DNA from: Candidatus Cloacimonadota bacterium
GTDB taxonomy: Bacteria; Cloacimonadota; Cloacimonadia; Cloacimonadales; Cloacimonadaceae
Direction: 5' to 3'
DNA: 64,000 nt
Assembly: GCA_030154085.1 (NCBI GenBank)
Contig: JASKKR010000009.1
Coordinates: 1-64,000, forward strand
Below are positions 8,974 through 17,763 of the stretch, piece after piece; the first letter of the stretch is position 1, and every line of letters starts with the position of its first letter. The notes below the pieces were generated by a model. That model did no database searches and was not told the origin of the DNA. It was given only the letters and a program-made list of their open reading frames with translations. The translations under genes and the position numbers were made by a program.

Positions 8974-9351
8974 TGTATCTGCTTCATCTTAAAGCATGGT
9001 CGTTCGACGAGCTGATACAGATTAGGTTGAGATGGTTGAGAACCATTCCCCGACTCCCTGTCCTCTCCGGCAAAGTGACGCTGAACCAAGGTTTTGGCAG
9101 ATGGAAAGCGGTCATATATGAACCAATGAGTAGCATGGACTTCCTTGAGACACAAAAAAACATGATTTGTGACCCAAATGTGAACTATATATGAGTAGAT
9201 GCTCAGCTTTTCAGAGCAAGATATTCCTGGGTATGCCGGAGGGGATTTTGGTCAATATCGGGCATCATTAAGGATTTTAGGCTTGACATATATTGGCTAT
9301 ATAATGAATGATGCCTGCTATGTAAATGTCATGTATATTTAGGAGATACAG
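8974..9351 (+). other. Intergenic region, no supported gene
   Basis: Overlapping short frames of 61-73 codons exist on both strands (8973-9194 plus, 8970-9155 minus). Neither has a ribosome site or a recognisable family, so I do not call them. No terminator hairpin is evident. The last 70 bases hold a candidate promoter for the acyl-CoA dehydrogenase gene. Confidence 0.5.
9283..9312 (+). promoter_or_regulatory. Candidate promoter, TTGACA box shared with the 26.8 kb promoter
   Basis: TTGACA at 9283-9288 lies in AGGCTTGACATAT, which recurs exactly upstream of the histidine kinase at 26845-26857. TATAAT at 9300-9305 is only 11 bases away, too close for sigma70. AATGAT at 9307-9312 has an 18-base spacer but is weak. 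The -35 half is convincing; the -10 assignment is not. Confidence 0.4.
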
Positions 9352-10497
9352 ATGAATTATTTTCTTACCGAAGACCAGCTAGAGATGCAAGAAATCGCTC
9401 GTAGAATCGCGATTGAAAAGATGAAACCAGTTTCTGAGAAATATGACGAAGAGGGGATATTCCCTTGGGACATTGTAGAAGTGATGCGCAAAAGTGACCT
9501 CTTTGCTATCCTGATTCCGGAAGAATATGACGGCATCAGCGGCAAGGTCTTGGACCTTGCTATTGTCACGGAAGAGCTTTGCGCAGTGGATGCAGGCATA
9601 GCCTTGGCTTTTGGTGCAACTGGCTTGGGAATGTATCCCATCCTAATTGCAGGTAGTGAAGAACAAAAGCAAAAGTATCTACCCATCATTGCATCTGGCG
9701 AACAGTTGGCTGCATTTGCTCTCACTGAGGCAAATGCCGGAAGTGATGCTGGGGGCATTGAAACAACAGCCAGAAAGGAAGGTGATTATTACATCCTCAA
9801 CGGCACCAAACAGTGGATTACAAATGGCGGAGAAGCCGGAATCTATACTGTTTTTGCTATGACAGACAAGACCAAAGGTGCTCGCGGATGCTCTTGCTTT
9901 ATCGTCGAGAAAGACACTCCCGGTTTTAGATTTGGCAAAAAAGAAAATAAGATGGGGATTCGCGCAAGCGCCACCCGTGAATTGATTTTTGAAGATTGCA
10001 AAGTTCCGGCTGCCAATCTGCTTGGCAGAGAAGGAACCGGATTTATCACTGCTATGAAAGTTTTTGACAAATCCCGCCCAATGGTTGGTGCTCAGGCAGT
10101 GGGAATTGCTCGCGGTGCTTTTGAAGCCGCTATTCGCTATTCCAAAGAACGCCAACAATTTGGCAAACCAATCTCAAGTTTCCAAGCGATTCAATTTATG
10201 CTTGCTGATATGGCTACTCAGATCGAAGCAGCTCGGGCATTGGTCTTCCAGACAGCCAAGATGGTGGATGCTGGAGTCAAAAACTATTCCAAAGAAAGCG
10301 CAATGTGCAAGTATTTCGCTTCTGATGTGGCTATGAAGGTGACCACGGATGCAGTCCAGATTCTTGGTGGATATGGATATATGAAAGAATATCCCGTAGA
10401 GAAGATGATGAGAGATGCCAAGATCTTGCAAATTTATGAAGGAACTAACCAGATTCAGCGCGGCATCGTCGCTTCTAACCTGCTTAAAGAGTATTAA
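9352..10497 (+). CDS. Acyl-CoA dehydrogenase, short-chain type
   Basis: 381 residues, normal for the family; AGGAGATACAG precedes the ATG. It oxidises a short-chain acyl-CoA to the enoyl-CoA with FAD, passing electrons to electron-transfer flavoprotein. AFALTEANAGSD is the first signature, with substrate and flavin contacts. ILGGYGYMKEYPVEKMMRDAK is followed by IYEGTNQIQR, whose Glu (residue 363) is the catalytic base in the butyryl-CoA-dehydrogenase subgroup. No etfAB or hydratase gene lies nearby, so the electron partner is encoded elsewhere. In an anaerobe with Rnf it may take part in butyrate or amino-acid fermentation, but exact chain length cannot be read from sequence. Confidence 0.92.
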   Translation: MNYFLTEDQLEMQEIARRIAIEKMKPVSEKYDEEGIFPWDIVEVMRKSDLFAILIPEEYDGISGKVLDLAIVTEELCAVDAGIALAFGATGLGMYPILIAGSEEQKQKYLPIIASGEQLAAFALTEANAGSDAGGIETTARKEGDYYILNGTKQWITNGGEAGIYTVFAMTDKTKGARGCSCFIVEKDTPGFRFGKKENKMGIRASATRELIFEDCKVPAANLLGREGTGFITAMKVFDKSRPMVGAQAVGIARGAFEAAIRYSKERQQFGKPISSFQAIQFMLADMATQIEAARALVFQTAKMVDAGVKNYSKESAMCKYFASDVAMKVTTDAVQILGGYGYMKEYPVEKMMRDAKILQIYEGTNQIQRGIVASNLLKEY

Positions 10498-10539
10498 AAG
10501 AGTATTTATTGATGATTATTCGTTGCCAGGCAGAGTATC

Positions 10540-11091
10540 ATGTCTAATATCCTGGTACACACCTGCTGTGCCCCTTGCCTCATAGCGCCATATAAAAAGC
10601 TGCATGAGGCAGGGCACAATGTGACTGCTTTTTGGTACAATCCCAATATTCATCCTTTGCACGAATATCAGAAACGCCGTGACACCTTGCGAGAATTTTC
10701 GGCTACAGAAGGTTTTGAACTGGTGGAAGCGGATGGATATGGACTACGGGAATTTTTGTATCACACCATAGAAGATATAGAATCACGCTGTAACTATTGC
10801 TATTTATCCCGAATTGAGGCAGTCGCCAAGGCTGCTTTTGAGGGGGGATATGATGCTTTTTCCACCACTTTGCTTTATAGCAAATATCAAAAACATGAGC
10901 TTATTATCCAGATTGCGAGAGAGATGAGCCAAAAGTACCAGGTGGAATTTTTCTACGATGATTGGCGTCTGCTCTGGAAGGAAGGGATTAAACTATCCAA
11001 GGCAGCCGGTATGTATCGTCAGCAATATTGCGGTTGTATATTTAGTGAAGAGGAACGCTATCGTGAGCGCATACAAAGAGATCAATCTTAG
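10540..11091 (+). CDS. queH: Epoxyqueuosine reductase QueH
   Basis: 183 residues. QueH (former DUF208) carries out the last step of queuosine synthesis in tRNA, reducing epoxyqueuosine without cobalamin; it replaces QueG in many anaerobes. The conserved cysteine sets are present: HTCCAPC at 7-13, CNYC at 84-87 and YCGC at 163-166, which bind the iron-sulfur cluster and a second metal. LLYSKYQKH and AGMYRQQYCGCIFS are typical family blocks. The 3' end overlaps the next gene by 29 bases, so the two are probably translationally coupled. No other queuosine gene is in the window. Confidence 0.93.
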   Translation: MSNILVHTCCAPCLIAPYKKLHEAGHNVTAFWYNPNIHPLHEYQKRRDTLREFSATEGFELVEADGYGLREFLYHTIEDIESRCNYCYLSRIEAVAKAAFEGGYDAFSTTLLYSKYQKHELIIQIAREMSQKYQVEFFYDDWRLLWKEGIKLSKAAGMYRQQYCGCIFSEEERYRERIQRDQS

Positions 11092-11998
11092 CACTTTGAA
11101 AACTTACTCTATCAAAGAAAGAACCAGCAAAGTGGATATGTCCCAATTTGCCAAGAAAGGCAATGTGGATACGAGCGTTTTCTTGGATGCTTTGCCGGAT
11201 ATCCTTTCTGCGAAAGATCTTAAAGAATTAGTATTAGCCTGCAAAACAGCCAAAATGAAAGGGAAGCCTATCATCATTGGTATGGGTGGACATGTGATCA
11301 AATGCGGTTTAGCGCCTTTGATTATCGAATTAATAGAAGCAGGCTATGTATCTGCGATCGCTGTCAATGGTTCGGTGATGATTCATGACTATGAAATTGC
11401 CTACTATGGACAGACATCTGAAGATGTTTCCAAGGCTTTGGCAGATGGTTCATTTGGTATGGCTTTTGAGACAGTGAATGGAATCAATCGAGCGATTACA
11501 GCCGGGTCAATGCAGGAACTGGGGATGGGTGAAGCTTTGGGGAAAGTGATTTCTCACAGTGCACCAAATGCCGAGTTATCTCTTTTGGGAACTGCCTATG
11601 AACATAAGATCCCTCTGACAGTACATGTGGCGATCGGCACTGATATCATCCATCAAGCTCCTTGTGCAGACGGCAAAGCCATCGGAGATTGTTCATTAAG
11701 GGATTTTAGAATATTCTGCAATGAAGTCAGCAAATTGGATGAGGGAGGGGTATATCTGAATCTCGGTTCAGCTGTAATCTTGCCAGAAGTCTTTTTGAAA
11801 GCTTTGACTGTGGCACGGAACATTACGGGAAACGTCAAAAACTTTAGTACGGCTGTCTTTGATATGAATCAGCATTATCGGGCAAGGGTCAACGTCGTGC
11901 AGAGACCTGTAGAAACAGGGGGTAAGGGATATTACTTTATCGGACAGCATGAGATCTTGATTCCGCTTTTTATCAAATCCATTCTCTGCGAAGGTTGA
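11063..11998 (+). CDS. Conserved uncharacterised protein coupled to queH
   Basis: 311 residues from GTG 11063 (AGAGGAAC upstream; an open frame reaches back to 10958 but only inside queH). I recognise the sequence type as a conserved bacterial family without an established function: KPIIIGMGGHVIKCGLAPL, IAVNGSVMIHDYEIA, VHVAIGTDIIHQAP, GGVYLNLGSAVILPEVFLKA and HEILIPL. The glycine-rich strands and His-containing motifs suggest a Rossmann-like fold. Some relatives may carry the name deoxyhypusine-synthase-like, but I cannot confirm that. No signal peptide or membrane segment. The 29-base overlap with queH suggests coexpression; whether the roles are linked is unknown. Confidence 0.75.
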   Translation: MSAYKEINLSTLKTYSIKERTSKVDMSQFAKKGNVDTSVFLDALPDILSAKDLKELVLACKTAKMKGKPIIIGMGGHVIKCGLAPLIIELIEAGYVSAIAVNGSVMIHDYEIAYYGQTSEDVSKALADGSFGMAFETVNGINRAITAGSMQELGMGEALGKVISHSAPNAELSLLGTAYEHKIPLTVHVAIGTDIIHQAPCADGKAIGDCSLRDFRIFCNEVSKLDEGGVYLNLGSAVILPEVFLKALTVARNITGNVKNFSTAVFDMNQHYRARVNVVQRPVETGGKGYYFIGQHEILIPLFIKSILCEG

Positions 11999-12218
11999 GT
12001 ATGCCGATTTGCTCATGATGTCAAAGAGTGAGCTTGGACTTATGACATGAGATCCTTAAAGGCATGGATGCTAAGATCAAAGAAGAAGTTATGATAGCCT
12101 GAAGAAGCCATTTTACATAGCTAAATAGCAAAAAAACCTTGCCTAATATGAAGCTCTCAAAAAAATGGCAAAAAATCATTTTAGGGCTTTGATTCCTAAG
12201 AAGCCTGTGGGAGAGTCA

Positions 12219-13538
12219 ATGCGATTGAAAACCTTTCCTGGGGGGATTCACCCTCCTGACGAAAAACATTATTCAGCGTCAGCACCTATCTCGAATTTCC
12301 CCACACCCAAGCGGGTAATCATTCATCTATCTCAACATATTGGAGCTCCATCTACGCCAGTTGTAGAAAAGGGAGAGAGAGTCCAAAAAGGTCAATTGAT
12401 TGCCAAAGCATCCGGATTTGTTTCTTTGAATCAACACGCCTCCATCAGTGGAATGGTCAATAAGATCGGCAATTTTTTGCATCCAACGGGCGCTATGTCT
12501 ACGGCAATCGAGATCATCTCAGACGATCAGAATGACATGATTGCGTTGGATGACGATCCCAAATATTTGGATCTCCCTGTGGATGTGCTCAAAGAGCGAA
12601 TCGAAAATGCCGGCATCTGCGGCATGGGCGGAGCGGGATTCCCGACTCATGTAAAGCTTTCCCCGCCTGAGGATAAACCCATTGATACTGTGATCCTAAA
12701 TGGAGTTGAATGCGAGCCTTATCTCACAAGCGACTATCGCTTGATGCTAAGAAATTCTGATGAGATTCTCAGCGGGCTGAAGATTATTATGAAAGTAGTT
12801 GGTGCCAAGAAAGGGATGATTGGGATTGAGGAAAACAAGCCAGACGCTATCGCCTTGATGCAAAAACGCTGTGCCAAAGAGAAGGATATTGAGGTTGTAG
12901 CACTGAAGATGCAATATCCTCAAGGCGCTGAAAAGCAGCTGATCTATGCTGCTACAAATCGTAAAGTCCCCGCCGGAGGTTTGCCCATGGCAATAGGCGT
13001 GGTGGTGCAAAATGTTGGTACTGCATTTGCCATCTATGAAGCAGTCCGCTACCAAAAGCCTTTGATAGACCGCGTGATATCCATTACCGGACCGATGGTG
13101 AAGACTCCTATGAATCTTCTTGCACCGATCGGAAGTCTCTATAGCGACTTGGTTGAACACTGTGGCGGCATTACAGGAACTTTGGGCAAGGCGATCTCCG
13201 GTGGACCTATGATGGGCTTTGCGCTCCCTTCCCTTGAAGCAGGAATGACTAAAGGTAGCAGCGGTTTGGTACTTTTGGGAGAGGAAGCAGCGCGCTCTAT
13301 GGCAGAACATACCTGCTTGCGCTGCGCTCGGTGTGTGGATATCTGCCCGATGAACCTCATGCCTTCCATGATCGCGAATTCCGTCAAATATGATGATCTG
13401 GACATGGCTGTTCAAGCAGGACTCAATGATTGCATCAAGTGCGGAAGCTGCGCCTATGTCTGCCCCGCTCAAATCCGCATCGTTCAATGGATAGACACTG
13501 GTAAGATCCGCTATGCTGAGGCTCAAAGGAAGAAGTGA
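12219..13538 (+). CDS. rnfC: Rnf complex subunit RnfC
   Basis: 439 residues from ATG 12219, preceded by GGGAGAG; this matches the family start (M-LKTFPGGIHPP). An upstream ATG at 12165 adds 18 residues but has no ribosome site. RnfC is the peripheral NADH-facing subunit of the ferredoxin:NAD+ oxidoreductase, with FMN/NADH-binding GMGGAGFPTHVKL and NGVECEPYL, and two [4Fe-4S] sets, CLRCARCVDICP (366-377) and CIKCGSCAYVCP (405-416). First gene of rnfCDGEAB, the clostridial order. The complex couples electron flow from reduced ferredoxin to NAD+ with H+ or Na+ export. A preceding 166-base gap holds no promoter I trust. Confidence 0.95.
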   Translation: MRLKTFPGGIHPPDEKHYSASAPISNFPTPKRVIIHLSQHIGAPSTPVVEKGERVQKGQLIAKASGFVSLNQHASISGMVNKIGNFLHPTGAMSTAIEIISDDQNDMIALDDDPKYLDLPVDVLKERIENAGICGMGGAGFPTHVKLSPPEDKPIDTVILNGVECEPYLTSDYRLMLRNSDEILSGLKIIMKVVGAKKGMIGIEENKPDAIALMQKRCAKEKDIEVVALKMQYPQGAEKQLIYAATNRKVPAGGLPMAIGVVVQNVGTAFAIYEAVRYQKPLIDRVISITGPMVKTPMNLLAPIGSLYSDLVEHCGGITGTLGKAISGGPMMGFALPSLEAGMTKGSSGLVLLGEEAARSMAEHTCLRCARCVDICPMNLMPSMIANSVKYDDLDMAVQAGLNDCIKCGSCAYVCPAQIRIVQWIDTGKIRYAEAQRKK

Positions 13539-13540
13539 TT

Positions 13541-14647
13541 ATGAATAGCAAAGATAAACTCATCGTTTCCCCAGCACCACATATGCATGACAAGACTACG
13601 ATTCCGAATATAATGTGGCATGTAGTGCTGGCGTTGGTTCCCGCCCTTCTTTTTGCCACATACTATTGGGGTTTCAGAGCGCTATTGCTCACGCTCACCG
13701 GAGCAGTGACTGCAGTCGTATGTGAAGCTATCATTCAGAAGTTGCGCAAAGTTCCCATCACGGTTCATGATGGTTCTGCCTTCCTCACTGGTTTGCTGTT
13801 AGCTTTTAATATCCATGTGGGTGCGCCGATATGGTTACCTATCGTGGGTGCAGCATTTGCCATTATTGTAGGGAAACAGGTCTTTGGTGGTTTGGGAAAT
13901 AATCCCGTCAATCCTGCCCTTTTGGGGCGTGCATTTCTTATGGCAAGTTGGCCGACAAGGATGACTAGTGGCTGGGTAGCTGTAAAAGGCTTTGCAATGA
14001 GTGGAATTAACAACCTCCCCAGGATTGCCAACAATTTGCAGGAATTATCCCCCAAAGCTTATGATTTGGTCACTTCAGCAACCCCCCTGGGAGTAGCCAA
14101 AACGCTTCGGGATTCCAGCTTTGTAGCGGATATAAATGCTCAAGCGGGTGGAATCGACCTAAGCGGCAGAATTTTCAACAGTCTCACAGAGATGGAGACT
14201 CTCAAGAACCTCTTTTGGGGGAATATTGGTGGTTGTATCGGTGAAGTATCCGCCTTTGCCCTGCTTTTGGGTGCAGCATACCTCTTGTACAAAAACATCA
14301 TCGGATGGCGCATACCGCTATTTTATATTGGCACGGTATTTGTGCTGAGTTTTCTCTTTGGCGGGCTTCCTGGTAGCGGCTCCTCAATCCTTTTGCCGTT
14401 CTTTCATATCTTCTCAGGAGGTTTACTCTTAGGTGCTTTTTTCATGGCAACAGACTATACAACTACACCGCTTACTAAAAAGGGTAGGATTGTCTTCGGG
14501 ATTGGATGTGGTCTTTTGACCATCGTGATTCGTTTGGTCGGAGGTTATCCTGAAGGTGTGAGCTATAGCATTCTGTTTATGAATGTGATGACTCCCTTGA
14601 TTGATCGGTTGACCATGCCCAAGGCATTTGGGAGGGTAAAGAAATGA
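13541..14647 (+). CDS. rnfD: Rnf complex subunit RnfD
   Basis: 368 residues from ATG 13541 (AAAGGA upstream); a GTG at 13535 overlapping the rnfC stop would add two. Membrane subunit of the NqrB/RnfD family with about nine hydrophobic segments. VTSATPLG near residue 181 is the site where FMN is attached to Thr through a phosphoester. GNNPVNPALLGRAFL and ATDYTTTPLT are family signatures. The 3' end overlaps rnfG by four bases. Confidence 0.95.
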   Translation: MNSKDKLIVSPAPHMHDKTTIPNIMWHVVLALVPALLFATYYWGFRALLLTLTGAVTAVVCEAIIQKLRKVPITVHDGSAFLTGLLLAFNIHVGAPIWLPIVGAAFAIIVGKQVFGGLGNNPVNPALLGRAFLMASWPTRMTSGWVAVKGFAMSGINNLPRIANNLQELSPKAYDLVTSATPLGVAKTLRDSSFVADINAQAGGIDLSGRIFNSLTEMETLKNLFWGNIGGCIGEVSAFALLLGAAYLLYKNIIGWRIPLFYIGTVFVLSFLFGGLPGSGSSILLPFFHIFSGGLLLGAFFMATDYTTTPLTKKGRIVFGIGCGLLTIVIRLVGGYPEGVSYSILFMNVMTPLIDRLTMPKAFGRVKK

Positions 14648-15192
14648 AATACTATCTTAAGCTTGGATTTATCTTGCTGATTTTCTGCGCTATCGCCAGT
14701 GGTGTTTTGGCATATATTAATACTCTCACAGCTCCTATCATTGCCGAGCGCAAAGCCAGAGAAGCGATAGAAACTAGATCCGCTTTGATTCCCGGCGCTG
14801 AGTTCCACGAAGTGCAAGCTTCTGATGGTAGCATCTTCTATGAAGCTAGAGATCCTGAAACGCAAGAGATCATGGGCTACACCTTCAATGCTTCTGATCT
14901 CGGATATTCCAGCACAGTCCAAACCATGGTAGGTGTGGATCCGGATTTCAAGGTGATAGCTATTCGCATTGTCGATCAGGCAGAAACTCCCGGATTGGGA
15001 GCAAATTGCACGTCACCCTCGTTCACTGACCAATATAAGGGGTTGGCAATTGAGGATCTATATGTGAATAAAGACGGTGGTGTGATTGTCCCTATTGCTG
15101 GAGCGACGATTACTTCCCGCTGTATAGCAAACTCTATCCGCAAAAAAGCAATCGAAGTGCGTGATGAGATCAATCAAGGAGGTGGAGAGTGA
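14644..15192 (+). CDS. rnfG: Rnf complex subunit RnfG
   Basis: 182 residues. One N-terminal membrane helix (5-28) anchors a periplasmic FMN-binding domain. IAGATITSRC (151-160) is the covalent flavinylation motif of the NqrC/RnfG family; the Thr of GAT carries FMN. GVDPDFKVIAIRIVDQAETPGLG is the usual preceding block. Start overlaps rnfD by four bases (ATGA) and the end overlaps rnfE by four. The matching flavin transferase (ApbE) is not in the window. Confidence 0.95.
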   Translation: MKYYLKLGFILLIFCAIASGVLAYINTLTAPIIAERKAREAIETRSALIPGAEFHEVQASDGSIFYEARDPETQEIMGYTFNASDLGYSSTVQTMVGVDPDFKVIAIRIVDQAETPGLGANCTSPSFTDQYKGLAIEDLYVNKDGGVIVPIAGATITSRCIANSIRKKAIEVRDEINQGGGE

Positions 15193-15779
15193 AATTTACC
15201 AAGGAACTTACCAAGGGCTTTGTCAAGGACAACCCGATTTTCGTCCTTGTCCTGGGTCTTTGTCCCACCCTTGCAGTCACGACTTCTGTGATTAATGGCC
15301 TGGGCATGGGCTTAGCTGCCACCTTTGTGCTAATGTGCTCAAATACAATAGTGTCGATGATTAAAAATATCACCCCACCCAAAATTCGGATCCCGATTTA
15401 CATCGTAGTGATAGCATCATTTGTGACCATTGTGGACATGGTGATGGCGGCATATCTTCCAGCTTTGCACAAGAGCTTAGGACTCTTCATTCCCTTGATC
15501 GTCGTGAATTGCATAATTTTGGGAAGAGCAGAAGCCTTTGCCAGCAAAAACAACGTCCTGATGAGCATAGCTGATGGAATTGGCATGGGTTTGGGTTTCA
15601 CCCTTTCGTTAGTTGTGATTGCTACAGTACGCGAGATCTTAGGTGCTGGCACATGGCTGGGCATGAGGGTAACGCCTTTGTCCTATGACCCAATGCTGAT
15701 AGCAATTCTGGCTCCAGGAGCCTTTATTACTCTTGGCTTCTTGATGGCGTTGATTAACATGATTAAGGAGAAGAAATAA
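15189..15779 (+). CDS. rnfE: Rnf complex subunit RnfE
   Basis: 196 residues, six predicted membrane helices, NqrD/RnfE family. GTG start inside GGAGAGTGAAA, overlapping rnfG by four bases. NPIFVLVLGLCPTLAVTTS and a second-half LGLFIPLIVVNCIILGRAEAFA are typical; together RnfE and RnfA form the inverted pair of small integral subunits that hold a membrane-embedded iron-sulfur centre, with a Cys in each half (LCP, NCI). Stop and next start share one base. Confidence 0.95.
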   Translation: MKFTKELTKGFVKDNPIFVLVLGLCPTLAVTTSVINGLGMGLAATFVLMCSNTIVSMIKNITPPKIRIPIYIVVIASFVTIVDMVMAAYLPALHKSLGLFIPLIVVNCIILGRAEAFASKNNVLMSIADGIGMGLGFTLSLVVIATVREILGAGTWLGMRVTPLSYDPMLIAILAPGAFITLGFLMALINMIKEKK

Positions 15780-16387
15780 TGGGATATCTTGGTGAAATCT
15801 TCGTGATGGCGATGACAGCCATCTTTATCCAAAACTTCGTCCTTGCTAGATTCTTGGGTTTGTGTCCCTATTTGGGCGTATCTAAAAAGCTGGATTCTGC
15901 GATCGGAATGGGTATGGCGGTGATCTTTGTTATGACCCTGGCCAGTGCGATCACCTTCCTGATCAATAAATACCTCTTGATACCATACAATATCATGTAT
16001 CTGCAGACAATTGCCTTCATCCTCACCATAGCTTCCTTAGTGCAATTTGTGGAAATGGTCATTCAAAAAAATGCCCCAGCTCTATACAAATCATTGGGTG
16101 TCTTTTTGCCTTTGATCACTACAAATTGTGCCGTATTGGGCGTAGCTATTCTAAATACAACCGCCTTCAGAAGTGACTCCGTGACACCCTACAACTTTTT
16201 GGATAGCATACTCAATGGTTTTTTCAGTGGAGTAGGTTTTACCGTAGTCTTGGTGGCTATGGCAGGTTTACGGATGCGAATGGATAAAGCTGATTTGCCT
16301 AAAAGCATGAAAGGAATGCCAATAGCACTAATCATCGCAGGCATCATGGCTTTGGCTTTCTATGGTTTCATGGGATTCCAAATCTAA
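15779..16387 (+). CDS. rnfA: Rnf complex subunit RnfA
   Basis: 202 residues, six membrane helices, NqrE/RnfA family and paralogue of RnfE in opposite topology. FIQNFVLARFLGLCPYLGVSK and LGVFLPLITTNCAVLGVAI contain the two family Cys positions. Starts on the last base of rnfE and is followed by rnfB with an AAGGAGGG ribosome site across its stop. Confidence 0.95.
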   Translation: MGYLGEIFVMAMTAIFIQNFVLARFLGLCPYLGVSKKLDSAIGMGMAVIFVMTLASAITFLINKYLLIPYNIMYLQTIAFILTIASLVQFVEMVIQKNAPALYKSLGVFLPLITTNCAVLGVAILNTTAFRSDSVTPYNFLDSILNGFFSGVGFTVVLVAMAGLRMRMDKADLPKSMKGMPIALIIAGIMALAFYGFMGFQI

Positions 16388-16398
16388 GGAGGGTGATG

Positions 16399-17424
16399 AT
16401 GATGTTTATATTACTTCAAACTACTACTATCAGCTTGAGCGCCATCGGATTACCTGTCTTGATTATAGGAGCTCTGGGCTTGATCTTTGGGCTTATTTTG
16501 GCTGTAGCATCCAAAGTATTTGCGGTGGAAATTGATCCTCGTGTGGAGGAGATTATCGAAGTTCTTCCCGGCGCAAATTGCGGAGCTTGCGGTCAAGCCG
16601 GTTGCGCAGGATATGCTGAGCAGATCGTCAATGGTGGTGAAGCAATCGACAAATGTGCTCCGGGAGGATCAGACGTGGTCGCCCAGATTGCTCAAATCAT
16701 GGGTATGGAAGCCAGCAGCTCAGATCGTAAAGTTGCTGTGATCCATTGTTCCAGTGGAGGACATGAAAACACAAACTGGAAATATCAATACGAGGGAGTT
16801 GAGACCTGCAAAGCGGCAGCTAATGTCGCAGGCGGACCAAACTCATGTTCTTGGGGCTGCATGGGTCTTAACGATTGCATGCGCGCTTGCATCTTTGATG
16901 CTATCTCGATCGATAGCAATGGCATGCGTCTGATTGATTTGGAAAAATGTACAGGCTGTGGAGCTTGTGTGAAAGCTTGTCCGAGGGCATTGATAGATCT
17001 GGTGCCCATCAATCGAAATGTCTATATAAAATGTTCTTCCAAAGATAAGGGCGTCGAAGCGAGACAGGTCTGTGGAAGTCTCCACCCTTGCATCGGCTGT
17101 GGAATTTGTGCTAAAAAATGCCCAGTAGATGCCATCTCTATCCAGAACAATCTGGCTAGCATAGATTATGAAAAGTGTATCAATTGTGGTCTTTGCGCCT
17201 CAGCTTGCCCCACTAAATCAATCCTCGATCTATTGGTAGGCACCCGGAAACAAGCTGAGATTAATCCCGAAGGATGTATCGGCTGCACAATTTGCGCCAA
17301 AGTATGTCCTGTACAGGCTATTTCAGGAGAGCTCAAAAAAATACATGAAGTAGACAAAGCAAAGTGTATAGGCTGTGAACTATGCGTGCCAAAATGCCCC
17401 AAAAAAGTCATTGAAATGGTATAA
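16399..17424 (+). CDS. rnfB: Rnf complex subunit RnfB with expanded ferredoxin domains
   Basis: 341 residues; the start lies in a GTG-ATG-ATG-ATG run at 16393-16404, and ATG 16399 best fits AAGGAGGG. RnfB accepts electrons from ferredoxin. One N-terminal helix (about 10-35) is followed by the Fe-S domain with LPGANCGACGQAGCAGYA, then a Cys-rich linker (SCSWGCMGLNDCMRAC) and at least five CxxCxxCxxxCP-type sets (CTGCGACVKACP, CIGCGICAKKCP, CINCGLCASACP, CIGCTICAKVCP, CIGCELCVPKCP). Gammaproteobacterial RnfB has about 190 residues with two clusters; this long form resembles clostridial-type RnfB, with extra cluster repeats. Last gene of the operon, followed at once by a terminator. Confidence 0.95.
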   Translation: MMFILLQTTTISLSAIGLPVLIIGALGLIFGLILAVASKVFAVEIDPRVEEIIEVLPGANCGACGQAGCAGYAEQIVNGGEAIDKCAPGGSDVVAQIAQIMGMEASSSDRKVAVIHCSSGGHENTNWKYQYEGVETCKAAANVAGGPNSCSWGCMGLNDCMRACIFDAISIDSNGMRLIDLEKCTGCGACVKACPRALIDLVPINRNVYIKCSSKDKGVEARQVCGSLHPCIGCGICAKKCPVDAISIQNNLASIDYEKCINCGLCASACPTKSILDLLVGTRKQAEINPEGCIGCTICAKVCPVQAISGELKKIHEVDKAKCIGCELCVPKCPKKVIEMV

Positions 17425-17445
17425 CAATCCAAATTATATATATAT

Positions 17446-17485
17446 AAAAAAGCCTGAGCCATTATAGGTTCAGGCTTTTTCTTAT
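17446..17485 (+). terminator. Rho-independent terminator of the rnf operon
   Basis: AAAAAGCCTGAGCC pairs with GGTTCAGGCTTTTT around a short loop (one G-T pair), followed by CTTATTT. The A-rich 5' arm means it could also act for transcription from the minus strand, where tcdA ends facing it. Confidence 0.85.
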
Positions 17486-17652
17486 TTATTTTATGAGCAA
17501 AGCTTTTGGAATTTTAATTTATCCTATCTCCGAAATTTACACCAGCAGAAGAGTGACACGTGGGTAAGAAACAGCCGTTTTTTCTGATCAAATATTTCCC
17601 GCTTTACAGCAGGAGCTTGGCGGGAGAATTTGTTGCTCAAAAAAAACAAGAA

Positions 17653-17727
17653 ATGGAGCGATCAATGCGCAGCAGATTTACTCACACTCAGATCCATCAG
17701 ATCCTCAAAGATGCAGATCGGTGGTAG
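17653..17727 (+). pseudogene. IS3-type OrfA N-terminal scrap
   Basis: In-frame ATGs at 17653 and 17665 lead into RSRFTHTQIHQILKDADR, which resembles the first residues of IS3-family OrfA helix-turn-helix proteins (KSRFTEEQI..ILKEAE), then TAG. The rest of any element is missing. The identification rests on about 18 residues and is tentative. The surrounding 17486-17763 has no other feature. Confidence 0.4.
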
Positions 17728-17763
17728 CGATTCTTTTGTGCGGGTATTGACTTAGTTTGTGCA

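Noticed and set aside
8973-9194. 73-codon plus-strand ORF after the second beta-helix gene
   Set aside because: No ribosome site, no recognised family, and a minus-strand frame of similar length overlaps it.
9283-9305. TTGACA with TATAAT as a classic promoter
   Set aside because: The spacer is only 11 bases, which sigma70 does not use.
12747-13526. 259-codon minus-strand ORF
   Set aside because: It lies wholly within rnfC, whose motifs are certain; the reverse frame is His/Cys-rich shadow sequence.
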